A DNA stretch of 64,000 nucleotides from contig NZ_CP092123.1 in the NCBI RefSeq assembly GCF_022343685.1, positions 2,046,001 through 2,110,000 on the forward strand, written 5' to 3'. This stretch comes from Marinobacterium sediminicola (GTDB taxonomy: Bacteria > Pseudomonadota > Gammaproteobacteria > Pseudomonadales > Balneatricaceae). Below the pieces are notes generated by a model. The model searched no databases. It saw only the letters and a list, made by a program, of their open reading frames with translations, and was not told the DNA's origin. A program made the position numbers and the translations under genes. Below are positions 53,345 to 62,455 of the stretch, in pieces (the stretch's first letter is position 1; every line of letters begins with the position of its first letter).

Positions 53345-54820
53345 TTACTGCGAGGTATGGAAAGATTCAAGCAGTGGCGGCAAACCAGGAAACATGCCGA
53401 TAGCGGCCATCAGTGCACAAAGGATTACGAAGACACAGCCAGGCACAACCCAGCGGCCCACATGGCCAAGCTCCTTGCCACGCTCCTTGCAGCCGATCAG
53501 CCCCAGATTGTCCAGCAATACGGTCAAAGACCAGCCAAACACAGGGTTCACCAGTGCCGAGGAGAAGATCACCACCGCAGCCGACTGAGTGGTCTTGCCT
53601 TCACGGGTCATCTGCATGCCTGCCTCAAGCAAGGGCAAATAGACTCCCACAATCAGTGCCACACTCAATACCGGCTGCCAGATCGCCAGGTCCATCGGGT
53701 AGCCACAAATGGCGGCCACAATACACAGCAGCCCCGTCAGGATGGCGCCTCCCGCAATTGGGCGGCGGGCAATGGCGGCCGGTACGATATAAGTTCCCCA
53801 GGAGGACGTAATGTTGCCGCCCCCCAGCAGGCTTCCGGTGACCTGCCGCGCCGATGCCGATACCATCGTATCGTCGATATCCATCAAAACTTTTTCGGTT
53901 TTGGGAGGATAATTGATCTCCTGAAACACACGATGCCCCAGAAAGTCCGGAGACCACATGGCGACAGCAAGAATGGCAAACGGCGCCACCGCGATAAAGT
54001 GATGCAGTTGCGGCAAGCCCAACTGCCAGCCGGTCTCATCACCCCACCAATACATCGGATTCAGGTTGGGTATACCGGGTTCAGTGGTAAATTCGAAAGG
54101 TGCGCCAAAAGCAAAGGACAGCCCGGCAGCCAGCAAGGCACCCAGCGGTACCGCCAACCAGCGCTTCTGAATATGCTCCAGATAGGCATACATGATGATG
54201 GTGCCGAGAATAACGATGAAGGCCAGATAGGCCATATCAAACCCTTCAGCCCAGGCAAAAAGCTTCTTGATCTGGCCGGTCACGCCGATAAAACCCAGAT
54301 ACAACAACAGGCCGCCACACACCCCATTACTGGTGAGTTTAGCCAGCAGGCTTCCACCTTTGGTAATGCCCAGGATAAACCCGAACACCCCGACCAGAAG
54401 TCCCAGAGCCATGGGGTGGCCACCTGAGGCAACGATCAGCGGGATCAAGGGAATCAGAGGGCCGTGAGTACCGGCAAGGTTAGCCGTCGGGTTCAGGAAA
54501 CCCGACACCAGAATGACAAAGAGTACGGCGGCAATCAGCAACTCGTAACGGACGTTTTCGATCACAAACGCGTCGGGCAAGCCCAACTGCGTTGCAAATG
54601 CAGCGACAATCGCCGCCACCATCACGATCTTGCCGATGGTGGCGGCCATGGCCGGTACCCAGTCTTCTATTTCGAAGCGATAATCGCGGAACGGAAGATT
54701 GGGGCGCCAGCGCCGTGGCTCCATGCTCTGCAGTTCGTGATCCAGATAGTCGGCACGCGTGGCAAATTCCGCACGTGGTTTTCGCCGTCCCTGGTAGCTC
54801 GAAGTGTGTGCCTTAGACAT
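53345..54820 (-). CDS. DUF3360 family membrane protein
   Basis: The 491-residue protein has about 11-12 membrane helices. The pattern 'FLNPTANLAGTHGPLIPLIPLIVASGGHPMALGLLVGVFG' and 'MDIDDTMVSASARQ' in part matches the DUF3360 family, related by fold to NCS2/SulP-type transporters. The substrate is unknown. It is a single gene with a 225-bp region toward the HD-GYP gene. Confidence 0.82.
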   Translation of the reverse strand: MSKAHTSSYQGRRKPRAEFATRADYLDHELQSMEPRRWRPNLPFRDYRFEIEDWVPAMAATIGKIVMVAAIVAAFATQLGLPDAFVIENVRYELLIAAVLFVILVSGFLNPTANLAGTHGPLIPLIPLIVASGGHPMALGLLVGVFGFILGITKGGSLLAKLTSNGVCGGLLLYLGFIGVTGQIKKLFAWAEGFDMAYLAFIVILGTIIMYAYLEHIQKRWLAVPLGALLAAGLSFAFGAPFEFTTEPGIPNLNPMYWWGDETGWQLGLPQLHHFIAVAPFAILAVAMWSPDFLGHRVFQEINYPPKTEKVLMDIDDTMVSASARQVTGSLLGGGNITSSWGTYIVPAAIARRPIAGGAILTGLLCIVAAICGYPMDLAIWQPVLSVALIVGVYLPLLEAGMQMTREGKTTQSAAVVIFSSALVNPVFGWSLTVLLDNLGLIGCKERGKELGHVGRWVVPGCVFVILCALMAAIGMFPGLPPLLESFHTSQ

Positions 54821-54921
54821 ATGCGCTCTATGTTGTCGGATGGAAAGAGCGCGCGATTCTAGGTACGTAACTATCAGATAACAATGGACATTTAGGCTAA
54901 TACGGCAACATTGTGTTGCAC

Positions 54922-55704
54922 CTATGATGACGCCTTTTTCAAGGCAGATCCCAGTGCTGAAAAATAGTCTGCAAAAGTTGAATTGACGCTATCCCGTTGC
55001 AGGCCTCGAGGATACAAACCTGCTTTGGCTTCTTCAGATTGCAGCGTACCCTTAACCAGAAAGTGATTTTTGATTGCACTGTCCTGAACAAAGGCTTCAA
55101 AAGCGCGTGCACACAACTCCTCTGGACGACTGTAGTACACCACGCCCAAACGTCGATCCATCGCGGCCGAGCATCGAAACAGATCACTGGCCTCCTTTCC
55201 ATCGGGCGCCAGCAAAACAGCTTGAAGACACCGCAAGAAGCGGTCATTCAATGGGTGGACGACAGGCGTTGCATCTTTCAACCAGGCCGAAGATGCAAAC
55301 ATGCCTGCCGGCACATCACTGAACACCTTATCGGCCAGATAGTGGTCCAGAGCATGAAACCATTCATGAGCGATGCTGCCCGGCCCTGCGTTCTTGGCCA
55401 GCGCAAAGGTTCGCTGTGTCGGATCGTAATGTGCTGATACACCCGGCCGACCTCCGGTACCATACTGCAGCCCCAGAGTACCTCGCAGCGAAATCAGCGG
55501 TTCAGGGCCACGCAAGATCTGCATCAGATCGCAGAGCGCATCGTAGAACAGCAGGGCTGCTCTTTCCCGCTCGGCGGCAGTCACCCAGCGTCCCAGCTCG
55601 ATTGAACGAAAATCAAAACGACGACGGATATCGACGAAATCCACTGCCTGGCCCCGACGGTGATCCGGCCCCTGGCGATAGAATGCCTTTTTCTGTATCG
55701 TCAT
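54922..55704 (-). CDS. CLCA_X family protein with metalloprotease motif
   Basis: The 260-residue soluble protein carries the zinc motif HEWFHALDHY in the middle region ('GSIAHEWFHALDHYLAD') with a downstream Glu-rich 'RPEELCARAFEAFVQD'. These match the CLCA_X family. ATG at 55704 is preferred over a longer frame because GGGAG precedes it. It is divergent from the FAN1-type nuclease gene with only 56 bp between the starts. Function is unknown; peptidase activity is inferred from the motif. Confidence 0.8.
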   Translation of the reverse strand: MTIQKKAFYRQGPDHRRGQAVDFVDIRRRFDFRSIELGRWVTAAERERAALLFYDALCDLMQILRGPEPLISLRGTLGLQYGTGGRPGVSAHYDPTQRTFALAKNAGPGSIAHEWFHALDHYLADKVFSDVPAGMFASSAWLKDATPVVHPLNDRFLRCLQAVLLAPDGKEASDLFRCSAAMDRRLGVVYYSRPEELCARAFEAFVQDSAIKNHFLVKGTLQSEEAKAGLYPRGLQRDSVNSTFADYFSALGSALKKASS

Positions 55705-55760
55705 GACTTGCTCCCGACTTTCCAACATCCAACAGTTGCTCAGGCACTTCCCGATCATCC

Positions 55761-57431
55761 GTGGTGAACCCATCTTTCTCTGCCCTGCGCCCGGCCGATC
55801 TTTCGGACCCGTTATACTATCTGCACAACGCCCGCACGCTGCTGTCATGGGTGATGCAGGCCCACGGCGACCTCCTGCAGACCGACGAGACGCAGTTGTT
55901 ACAACAGCTGTTCAGTTTACCAGATGAGGCCCAGGGCCTGCTGTTCAGAATGGTCATGCGCAAGGGTGAGTGGTTCCGCCGCGACCAGTTGAAATACGGC
56001 GAGTTGACTGAAATCGACGAGGCCTTGAATACCCTGGAACAGACGGGCCTGATCGACACCGCCCCTTGCTGCGAGGCCGAGACGCTTGCTGCGCTCTGTC
56101 GCAAGGATGAGCTGCTGCAACTGTGTCAGTACCTCTGGCCGGACAAACCGCTTCCCAGACAGACACGCAAGCGTGAGTTGATGCAGATGTTGCTCGAGCC
56201 GAAGCGCCCGGCGCAAGCTCTGCTCGACTGGTGGCCATTGGCACCTTTCAGGCTGATTCGACTGACCTGCATGCCACTGATGGATCGCATGCGACTGATG
56301 TTTTTCGGCAACCTGCATCAGGACTGGTCAGAGTTTGTGCTGACAGAGTTGGGACATCAACGCTATGAGACTGTCCAGCTGGCTACCGATAACCGTGCCT
56401 TCAGCTGTAGATCCGAGGTGGACCTCTACGTTCAGCTGTTCCGGCTGCAACAGGATCTGGATGAGGGGGCCGATGCAAAACAGCTGTGTGATCAGCTACC
56501 GGGGGAATGCCAAAACCGCTGGCTGGAAAACCGCCGTCAGAAACTGGCATTTGCCCTCGCCCAGGTCATCGAGCGTGAAGGCGATACCCGAGCCGCTCTT
56601 GCAATGTACCGGGACAACCCACACCGAGAAGCCCGTCTTCGATTCCTGCGTCTGATGGAGAAATCCGCTTCACCGGAACGGACTTTCACATCGGCCCAAC
56701 TGGCCATGGAGCAGATAACACAGCCGGAAGCGCGTATCCGTATCGAGCGCATTCTGCAGCGGAGTGCAAAAAAAGCGGGGCGCCCCTTCACACCCAGCTC
56801 CCAAACAGTGATTCCGCAACAGACACTCGAGCTGCAGCCATCCGGCGAATTACGTGTGGAAGCGCTGGTTATCCAACATCTGCAAACCGAATCGGGGCAG
56901 GCATACCATGTCGAGAACCGGTTGTTTACCGGGCTCTTTGCTCTGCTTTTTTGGCCCGCACTTTTTGCCCCCGTCAAAGGCGCCTTCTTCCACCCCTTCC
57001 AGGCAGGGCCTGCAGACCTCTATCGACCTGATTTTGCGGGTAAGCGACAGGCTCTGATCGACGAAGGGTTCAAACAACTCGAGGATGGCCGTTATCGCGA
57101 TACCATTCTGGATACGCTGCAACAAAAGCGGGGAATCCGCTGTAGCCTGATCCACTGGCCCACGCTTGATGACGCGCTGATTGAAAATGCTCTGGCCTGT
57201 ATTCCGGCCAGAGATTTAAACGCCATTTTCCGACACCTGCTGCTCGATCTGAGGCATCACCGCCGTGGAATGCCAGATCTGATCTGGCTGGACCCTGAAC
57301 AGCATCACTACAGGTTGATTGAAGTAAAAGGACCCAACGACCGACTGCAGGATCACCAGCGACTCTGGATGACGTTTTTCGTCAACCAGGGAATCATGGC
57401 CAGCCTTTGCCAGGTTCGCTTTCTCAACTGA
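55761..57431 (+). CDS. VRR-NUC domain nuclease, FAN1-like
   Basis: The 556-residue protein has helical N-terminal and TPR-like central regions and a C-terminal VRR-NUC domain. The nuclease residues appear in 'RRGMPDLIWLD' (Asp near 505) and 'LIEVKGPNDRLQDHQ' (Glu and Lys near 522-524). Bacterial FAN1 is a structure-specific nuclease that can unhook interstrand crosslinks. The start is GTG at 55761 or 55764. No SAP-type domain was clearly visible. Confidence 0.88.
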   Translation: MVNPSFSALRPADLSDPLYYLHNARTLLSWVMQAHGDLLQTDETQLLQQLFSLPDEAQGLLFRMVMRKGEWFRRDQLKYGELTEIDEALNTLEQTGLIDTAPCCEAETLAALCRKDELLQLCQYLWPDKPLPRQTRKRELMQMLLEPKRPAQALLDWWPLAPFRLIRLTCMPLMDRMRLMFFGNLHQDWSEFVLTELGHQRYETVQLATDNRAFSCRSEVDLYVQLFRLQQDLDEGADAKQLCDQLPGECQNRWLENRRQKLAFALAQVIEREGDTRAALAMYRDNPHREARLRFLRLMEKSASPERTFTSAQLAMEQITQPEARIRIERILQRSAKKAGRPFTPSSQTVIPQQTLELQPSGELRVEALVIQHLQTESGQAYHVENRLFTGLFALLFWPALFAPVKGAFFHPFQAGPADLYRPDFAGKRQALIDEGFKQLEDGRYRDTILDTLQQKRGIRCSLIHWPTLDDALIENALACIPARDLNAIFRHLLLDLRHHRRGMPDLIWLDPEQHHYRLIEVKGPNDRLQDHQRLWMTFFVNQGIMASLCQVRFLN

Positions 57432-57456
57432 CCCCACCTCACAGACTTTCAACTGG

Positions 57457-57483
57457 CAAAAAAATGCCGGCATCTGCCGGCAT
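57457..57483 (-). terminator. Intrinsic terminator for the tct operon
   Basis: The hairpin ATGCCGGC / GCCGGCAT is followed on the minus strand by T7. It lies 70 bp beyond the tctA stop and 26 bp after the FAN1-type gene. Confidence 0.8.
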
Positions 57484-57553
57484 CTGAAATGGTCAGCGCA
57501 GCTAATTTTCTGGCTGTCGCTGACCGAGCACGCTCACAACTTCAATCAGAACT

Positions 57554-59092
57554 TCACCCCTCACCTTCATTGACAGCCACTTCAGCCCCGCGGGTACGTG
57601 CCTTGCCAATCATCGCGGACAACAGCGGGAACAGCAGTACAAACACCGCTATCAGAGTGATTGTCAGCGTCAGGGGCCGATCCCAGAGAAAGGAGAAGCT
57701 GCCATCGGTCATAGTCAGGGCACGCCCCAGGTTCTTTTCCATGATGCCCCCAAGAATAAAGCCCAGCAGCATGGGAGCCATCGGAAACTCCAACAGCTTC
57801 AGGAAGATGGCGATCACCGTGATCAGCACCATCATCTGAATATCGAAGGTATTAAAGCTGACCAGATACACCCCGGTGATCGAGAAGAACAGAATCAGCG
57901 GGATCAGGATCGGCCGCGGAATGGCCAGCAGACGCGAAATATAAGGAATCAGCGGCAGGTTCAGGATCAGCAGCACCAGGTTGCCGATGTACATGGAAAT
58001 GATAACCGACCAGAACACATCGGGGTTATCCATGAACAGACGCGGTCCCGGCTGAATACCATAGGCGATCAGCGCCCCCAGCATGATAGCGGTAGTACCT
58101 GAACCTGGAATACCCAGAGTCAAAAGCGGTACGAATGAGCCGGTAGAGGCCGCATTATTGGCAGACTCCGGCGCCGCAAGACCACGCAGTGCTCCTTTGC
58201 CAAATTTCAGTTTCTCCTTGGCCGAAGCCAGATTGCGCTCCAGTCCATAGGCCAGAAAGGAAGCAATGGTGGCACCAGCTCCCGGCAGCACTCCCACGAT
58301 GAAGCCGAATACCGAAGAGCGGCCAATGGTCGGTGCGACCTCCTTCACCTCTTCACGACTCAGTTTCATGCTGCCGAGCGCCGCCATATCCATCTCGGGT
58401 TCCTGTTCGTTGTGCTGACCACGCATGACCGTCATAACCACTTCCGTCAATGCAAACGTTGCCATCGCCAGCAACAGGAAGCTGACCCCATCGATCAGAT
58501 CAACGCTGCCAAAGGTAAAACGGGTGGTCCCCGAGGTGATGTCGGTGCCGACCGTGGCAATCATGAGGCCAAACACGGTCATCAGCAGCGCCTTGATGAC
58601 CTGTCCCTTGCCGGAAAATGCCGCAACCGCCGTCAGGCCCAGCAGCATCAGGGCAAAATAATCGCCGGACTGGAAGCTCAGGGACACTGACGCCAGAGCC
58701 GGTGCAGCAAACAGCAGAATGATGGCGCCGATGGTGCCGCCGGTAAACGACGAATAGGCCGCCAATGCCAGCGCCTTGCCGGCTTTGTTCTGCTGAGCCA
58801 TAGGGTAGCCATCAAACGCCGTGACAACGGTACTGGCACACCCCGGTGCGTTAATCAGGATTGAAGACGTGGAACCACCGAACACCGCGCCATAGTAAAC
58901 CCCCGCCATCAGAATGATGCCGGACGCAGGGTCAAGCCCATAGGTGATCGGGATCATCAACGCAACGGCAGAGATGGGGCCCAGCCCTGGCAGCATGCCG
59001 ATGAACGTGCCCGCAAAACAGCCAACCACAACCATCAGCAGATTGAAAGGCATGACCGCAGTGGTCAGCCCCGTCAGAATTCCATCCCACAT
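57554..59092 (-). CDS. tctA: Tripartite tricarboxylate transporter, large membrane subunit TctA
   Basis: The 512-residue protein has about 11-12 helices and the TctA signatures 'GTFIGMLPGLGPISAVALMIPITYGLDP', 'YGAVFGGSTSSILINAPG' and 'GVLPGAGATIASFLAYGLE'. It forms the channel for organic-acid uptake driven by ion gradients. It follows tctB by 4 bp. Confidence 0.97.
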   Translation of the reverse strand: MWDGILTGLTTAVMPFNLLMVVVGCFAGTFIGMLPGLGPISAVALMIPITYGLDPASGIILMAGVYYGAVFGGSTSSILINAPGCASTVVTAFDGYPMAQQNKAGKALALAAYSSFTGGTIGAIILLFAAPALASVSLSFQSGDYFALMLLGLTAVAAFSGKGQVIKALLMTVFGLMIATVGTDITSGTTRFTFGSVDLIDGVSFLLLAMATFALTEVVMTVMRGQHNEQEPEMDMAALGSMKLSREEVKEVAPTIGRSSVFGFIVGVLPGAGATIASFLAYGLERNLASAKEKLKFGKGALRGLAAPESANNAASTGSFVPLLTLGIPGSGTTAIMLGALIAYGIQPGPRLFMDNPDVFWSVIISMYIGNLVLLILNLPLIPYISRLLAIPRPILIPLILFFSITGVYLVSFNTFDIQMMVLITVIAIFLKLLEFPMAPMLLGFILGGIMEKNLGRALTMTDGSFSFLWDRPLTLTITLIAVFVLLFPLLSAMIGKARTRGAEVAVNEGEG

Positions 59093-59096
59093 GGCT

Positions 59097-59570
59097 TCAG
59101 ACTCCCAGCATTAGGGTGAAAAAACGCCCCGGTGCCAAATAGATATCCAGCAATTGGGACAACAGGAACCAGAGCACGACCGCAAAGGGCACCGAGGCCA
59201 CCAACAATGTTTTAATGCTGCGAACCCCCAGCAGCCAGTAGCCACCCACCAGAAACAGGATGGTCGACAGCGTGAAACCCATCCAGGGCAGCGCCATGGC
59301 AAACAGGGACACCAGCAACAACAGTTTGGCCACCAGCCAGAAATCATATCCGGCCAGCTTCAGGCGCCCTTCAACAGAACGGTCGGCGGTTACCAGCAGC
59401 GCGATCGAGAGCACACCGCCTATGATTGCCAATGCACTGGGCAGCGACTGAGCGTTGAACGGCTCATATTCATCCCCAGGCAGCAGCGGAATCTGACCTG
59501 CATAGTAGCCATAGGCCACTGAGAGGCAGAGGAAAACCAGGCCACCGATATGGTCTTTGGTAATGGACAT
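59097..59570 (-). CDS. tctB: Tripartite tricarboxylate transporter, small membrane subunit TctB
   Basis: The 157-residue protein has four membrane helices and a TctB-like N-terminus ('GGLVFLCLSVAYGYYAG'). The start at 59570 has GAGGAG upstream and was preferred to 59603. It lies between tctA and tctC. Confidence 0.9.
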   Translation of the reverse strand: MSITKDHIGGLVFLCLSVAYGYYAGQIPLLPGDEYEPFNAQSLPSALAIIGGVLSIALLVTADRSVEGRLKLAGYDFWLVAKLLLLVSLFAMALPWMGFTLSTILFLVGGYWLLGVRSIKTLLVASVPFAVVLWFLLSQLLDIYLAPGRFFTLMLGV

Positions 59571-59592
59571 GGGAAACTCCTCAAACGGAACA

Positions 59593-59647
59593 GGAAGGGA
59601 CAACGATCATCGTCCCTTCCCTGGCAAGCCCGGGTGCGCGCCCGGGC
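59593..59647 (-). other. Two stacked hairpins between tctC and tctB
   Basis: The first hairpin has stem GGAAGGGAC / GTCCCTTCC (59593-59620), the second GCCCGGG / CCCGGGC (59628-59647). Neither has a T-run. They are in position to stop or protect the tctC transcript, raising the binding-protein level over the membrane subunits, as is known for other binding-protein operons. Confidence 0.7.
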
Positions 59648-59658
59648 CAAACTGCGGG

Positions 59659-60642
59659 TTACTTCAGGAACCCAAGCTCACGCATCAATGCACCGATCTC
59701 CTCTTCCTGCTGCTCCAAGAAACTGACGAACTCGTCACCCGGACGAAAATCCTCGGCCCAGCCGTTACGATCACGCACGACTTTCCATTCGGGGGTGTCA
59801 TACATTTTTTCGAGCACAGCGATGAATTCATCACGCTTGCTCTGCGGCAAGCCGGGAGCGCCAAAGAAACCACGCCAGTTTACGAAACTGGTGTCATAGC
59901 CCAGCTCCTTCAGCGTCGGCACATCGGGCGCGGCTGAAGAGCGCTCGTGGCCGGTCATCGCCAGGATGCGTACCTCGCCGGCTTCAGCCAGTACCAGCGC
60001 TTCACTGAATCCGGTCGAGAGCACATCCGCCTCACCGGAAAGCAGGCCGGCCATTGCCTTACCACCTGCGTCATAGGCCAGATATTTCACTCGACGCGGA
60101 TCACCGCCAGCCGCCTTGAACGCCATAGCCGCCACCAGATGATCCATGCTGCCACGTGCCGACCCTCCCACGACGGTTACCGAGCGCGGGTTCTCCAGGT
60201 AGGCATCGGCAAGTTGGTTGAAGCTGGTATATGGGGAATCGGACTTAACGACAAATGCGCCAAAGTCACCAACGGTAGCCGCAACCGGGGTGAGATCACG
60301 AAAGGACTGCGGGAACATCTTGGACAGGGACCGGATCACGATGGGCGTTGAGTTGACCATCAGCGTATCGTGAGACTGGTCGGCGATCTCGATCAGGTGA
60401 GCGATCGCCTTGCCACCGCCGCCACCAGAGAGGTTCTCGTAGGACACAGTCTCAACAAGACCGGACTTGGAGAGCGCTTCACCCGTACCACGGGCAGTAC
60501 CATCCCAGCCACCACCGGCCCCGCCGGGGATCAGGAAGTGAACACTGTCTACGGCGGCCTGTGCCACCCCAGTGCCAAGACAGGCCACCAGTGCAGTAGC
60601 CATCAGAGTGGAGCGGCGACGAGAAATCATTTTGGAGAGCAT
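59659..60642 (-). CDS. tctC: Tripartite tricarboxylate transporter binding protein TctC (Bug family)
   Basis: The 327-residue protein has a signal peptide (about 1-29, cleavage after AQA) and a Bug-type fold: 'IPGGAGGGWDGTARGTGEAL', 'ENLSGGGGGKAIAHL', 'LKELGYD' and 'GFFGAPGLPQ'. It captures a carboxylate in the periplasm. The start has AGAGGAAAAGCT upstream. Divergent from the sensor kinase gene. The ligand is unknown. Confidence 0.95.
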   Translation of the reverse strand: MLSKMISRRRSTLMATALVACLGTGVAQAAVDSVHFLIPGGAGGGWDGTARGTGEALSKSGLVETVSYENLSGGGGGKAIAHLIEIADQSHDTLMVNSTPIVIRSLSKMFPQSFRDLTPVAATVGDFGAFVVKSDSPYTSFNQLADAYLENPRSVTVVGGSARGSMDHLVAAMAFKAAGGDPRRVKYLAYDAGGKAMAGLLSGEADVLSTGFSEALVLAEAGEVRILAMTGHERSSAAPDVPTLKELGYDTSFVNWRGFFGAPGLPQSKRDEFIAVLEKMYDTPEWKVVRDRNGWAEDFRPGDEFVSFLEQQEEEIGALMRELGFLK

Positions 60643-60713
60643 AGCTTTTCCTCTTTTATTGTTGTGTCAGCCTGAGCCTTGAGGAAAGGGTATGCAGCCT
60701 TGTGTTGTGCAAA

Positions 60714-60791
60714 AAGCTTATGAAACTAAAGATCTTTTAGTGTTTAAACGACATTTTGTTCATACTGTTCACGAGGTTTTTACATAAGCTT
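60714..60791. promoter_or_regulatory. Spaced 9-bp inverted repeat in the tct control region
   Basis: AAGCTTATG (60714-60722) and CATAAGCTT (60783-60791) are perfectly inverted, 60 bp apart, in the 187-bp divergent region between tctC and the sensor kinase. They could be sites for the adjacent response regulator on each side. No clear -10/-35 set was assigned. Confidence 0.5.
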
Positions 60792-60829
60792 CAGGTATCA
60801 TCCGGGGAACCATAACGATAATAACGCCT

Positions 60830-62455
60830 ATGCGATTTTCCATCCGGCACTACCCGCTCAAAACGCGCATGGTTCTGATTCTGGGACTGATTGCGCTGCT
60901 GCAGACCGGCGCACTGGGCCTCTTCGCTCTGCACCATTTAAGCCAGTCCCTTCAGGAGCAGATGGGCGAGCGCGCCCTTCACGTCGCCAAAACCATTGCA
61001 GCCATGCCGCAAATCATCAATGCCGTTGATGCGCGCGACTCCTCTGAGCTACAACCTCTTGCCAGCCTCCTGGCACGGACGTCCCAGGCACGATTCGTCG
61101 TCATCGGTGATGCGGATGGACTGCGTCTGGCCCACCCAATGCCCGAACGGCTGGGGCTGTCCATGTCTGAAGATGACGATGATGTCCTCTCCCCCACCCT
61201 GCATCAGGGACTGGCTCAGGTGACGCGTGCCGAAGGAAGTCTGGGGCGTTCCATGCGCGCACGGGCCCCCATCTGGAGCATTGATGGCAACCGAATAATC
61301 GGCATTGTCTCAGTTGGTTATCTGTTGGACAGTGTCGAAGCCCTCGTCGATCGCTACCGCTTGACACTGGCATTGGTCATCCTGGCTGCCTTTGCTTTCA
61401 GTGTACTGACCGCTATCTGGTTTGCCGGCCACTTCAAAAAAGCAATCTTTGGACTTGAACCTGAAGAGATCGGGCGTCTGTTTCAGGAGCGTGATGCCAC
61501 GCTCCAATCTGTTCGTGAAGGCATCATCGCCATTAACTCACAGGGGCAGATCACCACCGTCAATCAGGCCGCCTGCCGCATGCTCTCCTTGCCACAGCAC
61601 ACTGCTCTGATTGGCACACCGATCCAGCAGCTGTTTCCCGATACCCGCATGCTGGAGGTACTGACCAGTGACACCCCTCAGTTTGATCAGGAGGTGCGGG
61701 TCGGCGACCTTCAACTCATTGTCAACCGGCTGCCATTGCACCAGGGCAATAAAGTCACGGGGGTTGTGTCCAGTTTTCGGCGCAAGGATGAGCTGGATCT
61801 GCTCAGTCGCAAGCTGACCCGAATCCGTCAGTACGCAGACAGTCTTCGCAGTCAGGCCCATGAATACTCCAACAAGCTGCACACTATTGCCGGTTTAATC
61901 CAGATCGGTGCCACCGACGAGGCGCTCAACCTCATCGGGCAGGAAACCCGTGATCATCAGGCTCTGATTCACCTGTTGGTAGAAGCGGTACCGGACCCTA
62001 TTCTGGCCGGTTGCCTGCTGGGCAAATACAACCGGGCACGTGAACTGGGTTTGATGTTGACTATCGATCCCGATAGTCAGATGCGGGACCTGCCACCAGA
62101 GCTGCCACGAGAGAAACTGGTCAGCATCATCGGCAACCTGCTCGACAACGCATTCGAGGCCACGCTGAGTCATGGCAGCACACAACCGGTCATCACACTA
62201 AGCATGACCGACCTGGGTGATGACCTGATTTTCGAGATTGAGGATCAAGGCCCCGGCATCCCCGCCGAAACCCAGCAACAGATTTTCGCCAAGGGCGTCA
62301 CCAGCAAGAGCGAGCCCGGTCACGGCCTGGGGCTGCACCTGGTAAGTACTCAGCTTGAACAGCTTGGCGGGACGCTGACCATCGAACCGGGAACGTCTGC
62401 CGGTACTCGTATCACCATCTATATCCCCAAACACCCGGGAGGCATGCATGGTTGA
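60830..62455 (+). CDS. CitA/DcuS-type sensor histidine kinase
   Basis: The 541-residue protein has TM1 (about 14-34), a periplasmic sCache citrate-binding-like domain (about 40-175) and TM2 (about 178-199). A PAS domain (about 215-320) and a SPOB_a dimerisation helix with phospho-acceptor His344 ('SQAHEYSNKLHTI') follow. The HATPase domain has 'NLLDNAFEA', 'DQGPGI' and 'GHGLGLHL'. It senses a carboxylate and probably controls tctCBA. Its last 8 bp overlap the regulator gene. Confidence 0.93.
   Translation: MRFSIRHYPLKTRMVLILGLIALLQTGALGLFALHHLSQSLQEQMGERALHVAKTIAAMPQIINAVDARDSSELQPLASLLARTSQARFVVIGDADGLRLAHPMPERLGLSMSEDDDDVLSPTLHQGLAQVTRAEGSLGRSMRARAPIWSIDGNRIIGIVSVGYLLDSVEALVDRYRLTLALVILAAFAFSVLTAIWFAGHFKKAIFGLEPEEIGRLFQERDATLQSVREGIIAINSQGQITTVNQAACRMLSLPQHTALIGTPIQQLFPDTRMLEVLTSDTPQFDQEVRVGDLQLIVNRLPLHQGNKVTGVVSSFRRKDELDLLSRKLTRIRQYADSLRSQAHEYSNKLHTIAGLIQIGATDEALNLIGQETRDHQALIHLLVEAVPDPILAGCLLGKYNRARELGLMLTIDPDSQMRDLPPELPREKLVSIIGNLLDNAFEATLSHGSTQPVITLSMTDLGDDLIFEIEDQGPGIPAETQQQIFAKGVTSKSEPGHGLGLHLVSTQLEQLGGTLTIEPGTSAGTRITIYIPKHPGGMHG

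Noticed and set aside
53357-54427. 356-codon plus-strand frame opposite the DUF3360 gene
   Set aside because: Antisense shadow of a clear multi-helix membrane protein gene.
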